Assembly (NCBI GenBank): GCA_963921825.1
Contig: OY997593.1
Span: 52,808,039 to 52,872,038 of the forward strand
Length of the DNA stretch: 64,000 nt
Direction: 5' to 3'
Source of the DNA: Erodium maritimum
Taxonomy: Eukaryota > Streptophyta > Magnoliopsida > Geraniales > Geraniaceae
Positions 55,748 through 64,000 of the stretch are shown here, in pieces. Every line of letters begins with the position of its first letter. The stretch's first letter is position 1. Made by a program: the position numbers and the translations under genes. The notes beneath the pieces are model-generated. The model saw only the letters and a program-made list of their open reading frames with translations. It did no database searches and was not told the origin of the DNA.

Positions 55748-57505
55748 TGTAAAACCCCACTTAATTCTAAAGGGTGTTATTTGAAAAATCGAAACGTTAA
55801 GGGGGTTTTTACAACAAGTGACTTTGGAGAAGGAATTTTCAAAAAAAAAGAGAGAACAAGAGGGATCTGGGCTAGTCAGGGGCGACCTGGGCTGGTCAGG
55901 GGCGAGCTGGGCCCAATTCCGTGCGAGACCGGGCTCAGCCCACGCTAACGGAACCCTAGCCCAATCGCAAGCGCCTTCTTCTCGCGTCTGTACACGCACA
56001 CCGAGGCAGAACTACGCCGAACCTCTTCCTTCTCTCTCGCTCTTCTCTCTCGCTCTCTCTCTCACCCGATCTCATCCTCACGCAAATCAGCGCCGGCGTT
56101 CACCAAACGAACCGGCGACGAGCTCAAAGCCAGAACCTCAGAGCACAGCAATCCCTCACGTGGTCCTTCCCTTTCGATTTCGTTTCACACAACACCGACA
56201 ACGACGACAGCGGCTTGGGTCGTGACTTCTCGTCCCGATCTCCTCCTGAGACCACCACGGTCGGAATCCCCTCGCCCTGAGGACGCCGTGGACGAGCTTG
56301 GATGGGAGCGGTGCTGGTCGGAAGCTCCCACGCCGGTGACGAACTCCTCCCTCGCCAGATCTGAGCCAAAGAGGGGTTAGACCGCGCGTCTTCCGCCACC
56401 GTCGCCACCGTGGTACGCCGGAGTCCTGACGATCCTCCCGGCCCTTTCCGCTTATCCTCCGGCCATCCCCGTCGCAGTCCGCCGTCGCTTCCTACCTGAG
56501 ACCTCGCTGGAGCCAGGCCGGACTCGGGCTCATGCCGAGTAGAGCCTTGGGCCGAGAAGGCCTTGGGCTGGGAAGGAAGGATCGGGCCGGACCAGAAATA
56601 AGACGGGCCTTGGGCCCAGAGCACTGGACTTGGGTTCGGGTCTGAACCGGGCTCGGGTTCGGATCCGGGTCGGACCGAGTTGGATCCGGGTCAACCCGGT
56701 TTTCAATTAAAATTGTTTTAAAAACAGATTTAATTATCGGATTTAATTAATTCAAGGTGAGAATTTTAAGAAATAATTTTGGATAAATCAGTGGAACTTT
56801 GGACAATTATTGATTTTGATTGGACATTTTATGTGTCAAACCTAGACGGGACTTCGCCCGAGAGCAAGGGCTTGGACTCGAGCTAGAAGAACGAAGATCA
56901 CTCCGGAACCCATGTGAAGAACGGAGTTGCGACCACTCGAGCTTTTCATCAGAGTTTTTACTAGCGGAAGACCGCAAGGTAGGGAAAGTCTTAATTTCTT
57001 AATTAACTCTGAGTATGCATGATTAGGATAATAAAATCGGAAAGGTCCTAGAATTGCCTATAGGATGCGAATAACTAGAATAATCGTACTTCAATTACTA
57101 ATAAATGGACGAGTCTAGTATGCATGCTTAGGATGATGACGATTATTGAAGCTTGCTTTCAATACTTGGGATTGATTTACTGGTAGAGAGGCTGTGAAGA
57201 GCTCTCGAATTAGTTGTGTGTTAGGTTCACATGCTTGGTTGCTCGTTATTAGGACAAGTAAGGGTCTAATGAAACTAGTTAGCTTATATGATTGAATGTT
57301 TAATTGATCGTTCGCATGATTGTTGACTGGTGGAATGTTTACTTGGTTGATTGAGTGATTGTGTTGATAAATTGTGGTTTGAACGGATGATCGAGTATGA
57401 CTGGTTGTGCCAAGGGGTACAATCAGGTGATCGATGTACCGATGGTTCGTGACAGGTAAGTATGACGGTAAGGGTAATTGTGGGTATGAATCCCGTGTGG
57501 TATCC
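55748..57505 (+). repeat. Truncated gypsy LTR, relative of the 13795 element
   Basis: Starts TGTAAAACCCCAC. It follows the layout of the 13795 LTR: A-rich tract, GC-rich CGAGCTC block, GGATCCGGGTCGG block at about 56640-56695, then GGAAAGGTCCTAG, TATAGGATG and ACTAGAATAATCG at about 57035-57085. Diverged, so a separate subfamily. It ends before the GATGCTACGTG repeats and the LTR 3' terminus; no coding region follows. Confidence 0.75.
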
Positions 57506-58123
57506 ATAAAACTTGATGCCCTGTGGGTTTAAACGCAAACTTGAGCACGACAAGTGCACCGGCCGTCAAGTAGTAATCGGATTTGAAGTCCGGAATATCG
57601 AGCCCAAAGGAGCAATAGACAATAACTCACTATTCAAAGCTTGTAGCTAAACTGTTTCGGTAAAAATCGATTTTTTATGTTTTGAAAATAAACCTATAAC
57701 GACTAAAAAGAAAATACAGAATTTAACAGAGAGTTTTCTTATTTCGAATCAAGTGAAGAGAAATCAAGGGCACGGGTTCATCGATTTCATTCCATAAAAT
57801 TGAACACGTTCGATTGTAGCGATGTTGATTTATTTTAGAGGCAACGAGTTGTCTCGACTCTAGTCCTAAATTCTTTCGAACGATTCGGACCCTAACGGAA
57901 TCTAACAACCGAGTTCTTTCGAACCTCGATGTAGGAAGACCCAAAGCGTTAAGCTCCATGACAACTTCTAACTTTCGACAAAACAAGACTATAGCTATTG
58001 CAATTGTATTAACCCCGCTAGTTCTAGCAAAGGTTTAAATCCAACCTATGATCGATTTTTGACTTAATTATAATCCTCCTCTTTCGAGCGACGAATCCAA
58101 ATTCAAAACAATTACCAAGCCTA
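57506..58123. other. Unassigned repeat-like sequence
   Basis: Contains GTGCACCGGCCGTCAAGTAG and a series of TTCTTTCGA words (57866, 57912). It looks like repeat DNA but I cannot place it. An 87-codon minus frame (57723-57986) has no known motif. Confidence 0.35.
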
Positions 58124-59811
58124 TGTTAGTCTTAGTGCCCGTAGTTCAATCCTAAATGTCCAAATGTATATATCATCGTTAGCAATAAAATTAAAGCGGC
58201 TTTATATTACTTATGTGTTGGAGTAATATATCGATGTGTGCTCTGATCTATGCCCACCATGCGAATAGAACCATAGATCGAGATAGATCACACTCGATGG
58301 GTCCCTAGTCAACAAAGCTTCACTAGAAGCGACTAGTATGAAAGATGGCTCTTTATGGCTTACGTTCTGTTAGTCATTGGAATGGGATTCCGGAGTCTGA
58401 TCATAGATATCATGTGGGACATGATATTGGACGACCCGCCCTGAATATGTGCCATAGATTAAGTCATGAACATATTCAGTGTTGTAGCTTGTCATGTATC
58501 CTTAGACCAAGGAGTCTTTGTGATCGCTATGTAGTCAACAACTGAGTTTGACCTGAGCCTAACGTTGTCCGTAACAGGGCTTCCATAACAGCCAGGATTG
58601 GCTTGGGGACGGGCTACATGAGTGACACGAAAGACGGCTAAGGGATTTATCCCTCATACTAAGGTATGGGAAAGATATCGGTTCTCGGCCACTTGATCGA
58701 GAGTGACTGGAAGAATAGCATGGCCATGCACATGATACTGGGTATCATATCTTCAGTCATCTCACATATCAAGGAACGGTGATTGAGAATAATAAGGATG
58801 ACGGCTCTATGCCTTATCTCAATCAGGATATCGGAGATAAAAGGATAATGACAGGGACGACGGAAAGGTTAGAATCGACAGGGTCAATTCGTTATGTAGT
58901 GTCAGGCAATACTAAAGTCTCGTTAGTTGCCACTTAAATAGGATCAAGTAAAATGGGATTTTACGTTGATCTATTGACATGCATAAACCTAAGGGTCACA
59001 CCGGAGGATGAAACTCATTGACACATTTATGGAGAATGGCCAAAAGGGAGTTGTCTCGGGACATGACCAAAACTGGGTTTTGGGTCATGTGCCCGTAAGT
59101 GAATAGGACTTTACGGATCGAGACAAGGCTTGGAGTCTTGGGATTGATCGCGTCGGATAATGTTGGACATTTCCGGTATGGAAGGCATGGAGGCGATGAG
59201 CGAATCACGGGACCTCGTTGGAAATGGCCACGGGCCATGTTCCAAGAGGCCCATGAAAGGCCCATGCAACCAAGGACCATGGAACTAATTAATCAAGTCT
59301 TGATTAATTAGTACTAAGTAAGCAAGACAAGGATTAAGGTGTTGGTGATTCACCACCTAACCCAATCTTGTCTTGCCATACTTTGTCCTATTTACACCTT
59401 ACTTGACACCATACTTGTCCCATGCCTTTAGTTGGACAAGTATGGGTTTTGTTATGTTTAAGTCATCTTTTTTCAACATAACAAACACAAGACAAGAATA
59501 GGAAACACATTTTCTCTCCCTCTTCCATGGCCATTTCGGGTTTGGCTAGTTTCCACCTCCATGTTTGTGTTCTTGAGTCCTCAAAAAGAAGAACCACGTG
59601 GCTTTGATTTCCATGTGGATACGTAGGCGTCTTGGAGACTCAAGCCAATCATTCGTTAACCGGTGTTCTTGTTTTGGTAAGAACTAGTGCTGAATTTTTC
59701 TCTTCTGAATCCATTCTTTGTTAGTTGTTTCATGGTTTTAATCGTCTCTTGGTTTTCATTGATTTTCCGCTGCGAGTTGGTTCATCTCAAACCCTACCTC
59801 GAGACCCAACA
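58124..59811 (+). repeat. Copia 5' LTR
   Basis: 1688 bp, TGTTAGTCTTAG...CCCAACA. Assigned by its start, shared with 32183, and by the PBS one base after its end. Confidence 0.88.
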
Positions 59812-59812
59812 G

Positions 59813-59825
59813 TGGTATCAGAGCC
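59813..59825 (+). other. Copia primer-binding site (initiator tRNA-Met)
   Basis: TGGTATCAGAGCC, one base after the LTR. Confidence 0.9.
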
Positions 59826-61367
59826 GTGCTACCTTCGGGATTCACAAGACGGTGTTCAAAGTTTCGGTTTTGCTTGAAAGTTTCGTTTTTGGCATGTTGT
59901 TTTGCTAAATTGTTTGATAACATGTTTTAAATTATTGTTTATGGATTTAATACATGTAAAATGAATTTTTGAAAATTATTTCAAGTCTGGAAATTTTGAA
60001 AAAGATTTGATTTTTCGGGTCTCGGGAGCGGGACTCTCTGGGAGCCGAAACCGGGACCGAACGGGGCTCCGTTGGACGGAGCTAGGCTAAGCATGACCAT
60101 TGGACGGTTGATATGCCAATGCTAAACCGTTTTTTTAGTTATGAAGAGTTTGGAACCGTCATGACGAACTCGAAGATCAAATGTTCAAAAGTTTCATTTT
60201 TGAACGGTTTCGATAAACCGAGCATCAAAAAAATTCGAAACTTGGCTATTGATTAAAACCGGAAAATCACATGATGTTTGATAACATGCTTGTTTGATAA
60301 CACGATGTGTGATGTGATGTTGGCATGGTGTACATAATATCCCCGAGCTCGATTTAATTATTTATCGCTTTTCACGGCCTGCGAGCCGTTAGAGTTAGCG
60401 TGTAATTATTTTTTCAAGGTGTGGTCGTCGAACCACTTGTTTGTAATATTTATTTATTCCCGACCTGCGAGTCGTGTATTAAATTGTAATATTTTACTCA
60501 CGACGAAGAAAGGGCGAAAAGGTCATTTGGTGGCTTTTCGGGTGTTGGCATCGGCTTGGAGTCGGTGGAGCTCAAGAAGCTAGTGGGAGTTAGTTTAGGG
60601 GGCTATTATGTGCACATTTATCGCTTTATGCTTGGTTTAGTTTATAAATGATTAATTCTATGTGTTTTAGAATTGCATGCTTAACTTTATTTACCGAGCA
60701 TATCACCTCACATGCAAAGATAAAATTGAAATTTTAATCCTTGTGTGTGAACCCTTAGAACCGTCATTGCATTGGATGTAGTTGAAGGGTTCAAAGGAAG
60801 AATTACATTGGATGTAATTTGAGGCATCATTGCATTTGGAATGTAGTTGATGTGCTCATCGCATCTAGGATGTGCCAAAGTTTTGAACACAACTGGACAA
60901 GTAAAAGCGGGTCATGTCCGATACCTCCCAATCATCAACACCTTACTACCTCCCCGTCCTATGGGTGTCGTGCGCATTAGCGGAGCATCCATGGGGAAGC
61001 GGGGTAGTATGTTTGGACGACATATGTGGGTGTCGTGCGCATTAGCGGAGAACCTACATAGTGACGAGCCATAGTTGAAAATTGGTGGACCCGACTACGA
61101 TTCTCGGCCTGAGGTTGAGCTAGGGTAACAGATAGGGTAAGTCGTGTACATAAGTACATACCCTAGCCAAGAGTCACATTGGATGTGATTGGATGGAGTC
61201 CTACCTACATAGCTCGATTAAGTGGTGAGCATTAGTTCAGCTTAATCGAGTGAATCAAGGATCTTGGTTTCAGATTCTAAAGGTTTAGAATCGATTGTTG
61301 GTGTTTAAGCTTGATCTTCATAAAATTTATTCAGTTTACTGATTGAATTTTATCTGTTGTAGATCAA
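59826..61367 (+). other. Copia leader
   Basis: Untranslated. Holds GCATTGGATGTAG-like echoes (about 60768-60850) and a 23-bp direct repeat GGGTGTCGTGCGCATTAGCG at 60963 and 61028. No coding frame. Confidence 0.7.
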
Positions 61368-61890
61368 ATGGCAAATTCAGCGAACATTAATAGTTTGTCA
61401 TTAAAAACCATTCTTGACAGGGTCAAGCTAAATGGGACAAACTATTTGGACTGGTACAGAATTTTGAGGATAGTCCTCAAGTCTGAACGCAAAGAATATG
61501 TCCATGACAAGGCTGTCTCTAAGACCATATCAGAGTTACATGAAGTGTCATTAATTGCTGAGAAGAATATATCAGGGATCTGGGATCCAAGGATATTCTG
61601 ATGGTCAACAAGGGAATTGGAAGTGGCAAGGGCGGGGCCCATGCGCACTTGGCAGGAAAGATGAGACACATGAGAATGTCTGCTTCTACTGCCAACAGCC
61701 TGGTCATTGGAACCGGGATTACAGGAAGTTCACGGCTGATCTGAAGAAGGGTAGTGGGACCGCGCCTTCATCAAATAGCGTGGATGATCTGAAGAAGGGC
61801 AGTAGGACTGCGCCTTCATCAAGAAACCTGGATGATCTAAGGAAGGGCGGTGGGACCGTGCCTTCATCCGGTATTAACTCTATAGAGCTA
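61368..61890 (+). pseudogene. Copia gag, internally deleted
   Basis: ATG at 61368 begins a typical copia gag N-terminus (LNGTNYLDWYR at about residues 24-34). After ~72 residues a deletion and frame change join it to the zinc-knuckle region in another frame (61680-61740), which reads C-x2-C-x4-H but has Tyr where the last Cys belongs. Next comes a 16-residue direct repeat (DDLKKGS.TAPSS) three times with a 48-bp period, at 61735, 61783 and 61831. The core of the capsid region is missing. Confidence 0.85.
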
Positions 61891-64000
61891 CATCTCTCTA
61901 CTTCCAAAGATTCATGGGTATTAGATACCAGGACTGAATCTCACACATGCACTTATATATGGTGGCTGAAAGTAGGAGAGGTCTGGAAAGCACGAAGTGG
62001 ACCTCAGAGTTGTGGCAACTGCTGTAGGATCCATGAGTCTTGCTTTGCCATGAGGCCTTGTCTTAGTATTGTATAATGTATATTGCATACCTACTTTTAG
62101 TAGGAATATTATATCTGTATCCGTGTTTGACAAGGAAGGATATAATGTTAATATTGGAAATGGAGTTTTCAATGTTCTATGCAATGATATGTTTTATACC
62201 AGTACTGACTTGGTTGGAGGATTGTACATATTAGATATGGGTAACAATGCTTCAAGTTCTATATATTCCGTTAATACCAAGAGGTCTAAATCCAACAATT
62301 TAAACCTAACTCTGTTATGTCACTGTCATTTAGGTTGCATAAACAAGAAGCACCTATCAGCACTTCAGAAGTGCGAACTTTCAGGTTCATTCGAGTTCCA
62401 TTCGATCGATAGGTGCAAGGTTTGTTTGATGGGCAAAATGACTAAAGTTCCCTTTTATCGATCGCGATGAAAGGGTGGGTGAATTATTGGGGCTGATACA
62501 CTCGAATGTGTGTAGACCAATAAGTTCACTTGCCAGGAGGGGTTTTAGCTACTTTACCACATTTATTGATGATTACAGTAAATATGGTTATGTCTATTCG
62601 GTGAGACATAAGTCTGAAGCTTTTGATAAATTCAAAGAGTTTAAGACTAAAGTAGAAAACCAGCTCGACAAAGGTATTAAGGCACTTCGATTGGATCGAG
62701 GTGGAAAATACTTGACCACAGAGTTATTAGATCATCTAAAAGAGAATGGGATCCTTTTGGAATGGACTCCTCCTGGGACACTGTAGTTGAAAGGTGTAGC
62801 CAAACAGAGAAATCGGACATTGTTAGACAATGGTCCGTTCCATGATTAGTTGGACTGATCTCCCAATCTCTTTTAGGGGTTATGCTCTAGAGACGACCGC
62901 ATTCATAGTGAATCGGGCTTCGACAAGGGTGTGGAAGGGACACCATTTTAAAAATGGAATGGGATGATGCCCGCTTTGTCCTTCCTAAAGATTTGTGGTT
63001 GCGAGGCTTATGTGAAACATTTGGTTTCGACTAAGCTCGAACCAAGATCTGAGATATGCACCTTCGTGTGGTATCCCAAAGAAACAAGGGGATACTACTT
63101 CTACAATCCCAGTGAGAACATGGTGTTCGTCGCATGAGGTGGGGTCTTTATGGAAAAGGAGTTTTGTTTCCAAAGATGTCACTGGGAGGACTGTCCATCT
63201 CGAAGAAATTCAGGATGGTACAGATCTGTCTAAACCAATTGGCAACCCAGTAGAAAGGAGCCAGAGATTGTCGCAGAGTAAGAACCAATTCGTGTTACAA
63301 TTCCGGAAGGTCCAAGGCGATTTGAAAGGATCAATCTTCCACCTCCAAGATATGGTATCCGGAGGTGACAATGAAGTCATGGTGGATCACGATGATCCAA
63401 CCACCTTTCAGGAAGTCGTGGATGGGCCCAACTCCGAGTTATGGCTGGGAGCCATGAGGGAGGAAATGCAATCCATGTCGGACAACCGAGTCTGGGAACC
63501 GGTTGATCCCATCAATGGTGTGAGGACCATAGGATGCAAATGGATCTTCAAGGTGAAGATGGACATGGACGGCAACCCTCTGACCTACAAAGCTCAACTG
63601 GTGGCGAAAGGTTATAGGCAGATCCAATGGATTGACTATGAGGAAACCTTCTCCTTAGTGGCTATGGTCAAAATCGATCCAAATTCTTCTTGACATAACT
63701 GCGTATCATAATTACGAGATATGGCAAGTGGATGTCAAAACCGCTTTCCTAAATGGAAATTTGACTGAGTACGTTTGTATGTCTCGGCCCAAAGGTTTTG
63801 ACGATCCGAAGAATAAAGGAAAGATTTATAAGTTGTTGAAATCCATTTATGGATTGAAACGAACTTCTCGGAGTTGGATCCTTCGTTTTGATGAAGCTGT
63901 AATTGGATTTGGCTTAATCAAGAACGAGGATAAATCTTGCGTTTATAAGAAGGCTAGTGGGAGCAATATTACCTTTCTGGTTCTCATTGAAAACGACATC
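61891..64000 (+). pseudogene. Copia pol: protease, integrase, RT start
   Basis: Protease active site reads LDTR (Asp at 61924-61926) where Gly should follow Thr. The frame is lost after ~50 residues. The pre-integrase finger (62300-62450) has H, C and C-x2-C but one His is replaced by Cys. In the integrase core the first catalytic Asp is Asn (62505-62507), the second Asp is intact (62694-62696), the Glu is Lys (62802-62804), and a TAG lies at 62784-62786. Frameshift near 62468. RT (RVT_2) starts about 63395 with WLGAMREEM, GCKWIFK and LVAKGY, shifts frame near 63675, and continues open to the window end through DVKTAFLNG and KSIYGLK. Confidence 0.9.

Larger units (their letters stand above)
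58124..64000 (+). mobile_element. Ty1/copia retrotransposon, 3' end outside window
   Basis: 5' LTR 58124-59811, PBS 59813-59825, 1.54 kb leader, gag, protease, integrase and the start of RT. Integrase before RT defines Ty1/copia. Heavily decayed by point changes, frameshifts and deletions. The window ends at the RT catalytic region, so the 3' LTR and target duplication cannot be seen. The LTR family also occurs at 32183. Confidence 0.93.

Overview
This is plant nuclear DNA, probably from a eudicot and from a repeat-rich, heterochromatin-like part of a chromosome. The evidence is a pile-up of plant-type repeats: L1-like LINEs whose ORF1 carries an RRM (and in one family a zinc knuckle), a Ty3/gypsy element of chromovirus (Del/Tekay-like) type, Ty1/copia elements primed by initiator tRNA-Met, a CACTA transposon, a TRIM array and inverted-repeat elements. 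Only two host-type genes are convincing: a small single-exon EF-hand calcium-binding protein gene (37544-37825, minus) and a tRNA-Ala(UGC)-like gene (50993-51065, minus).

Layout. 1-6187: plus-strand LINE with ORF1 and ORF2 overlapping at an ATGA, disabled by four stops and one frameshift. 6874-8937: older LINE-like tail interrupted by a GC-rich 1.66 kb poly(A) retroposon with a perfect 15-bp target duplication. 8955-9947: large inverted-repeat element. 10139-13794 and 30045-30871: three related minus-strand retroposons (A, B, C). 13795-30039: a Ty3/gypsy element inserted in C (TSD ACTAA), whose 3' LTR is itself split by a full-length minus-strand LINE (24351-29680, 20-bp TSD). The nesting gives the order C, then gypsy, then LINE.

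30872-37300: remnants (copia LTR piece, 5'-truncated LINE, small MITE-like inverted repeat, LINE-derived retroposon D1). The EF-hand gene lies between D1 and an inverted copy D2 (38096-39670), which carries a piece of gypsy LTR. 39863-41214: non-autonomous CACTA with palindromic subterminal repeats and an unrecognised ORF. 41230-44961: another member of the D/E/F retroposon family, an inverted-repeat element with GC-rich cargo in its poly(A) tail, and copy E1. 45285-46075: inverted-repeat element whose interior is a minisatellite.

48728-50058: seven TRIM LTRs and five internal domains in tandem. 50993-51065: tRNA. 51369-52407: retroposon E2. 52738-55511: a young-looking non-autonomous LTR element (235-bp LTRs, TSD ATAAG) carrying a GC-rich minisatellite and no gag or pol. 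55593-57505: TRIM fragment plus gypsy LTR fragment. 58124-64000: Ty1/copia element with 1.69 kb 5' LTR, PBS, broken gag and pol, running off the window.

No autonomous element is intact. Many gypsy stops are TAG where the family normally has CAG or TGG, which fits deamination of methylated cytosine. The most unusual structures are the tandem TRIM array, the minisatellite-bearing LTR element, the minisatellite-bearing inverted-repeat element, and the LINE-derived non-autonomous family. All coordinates were read by eye; element ends without a stated target duplication are approximate.
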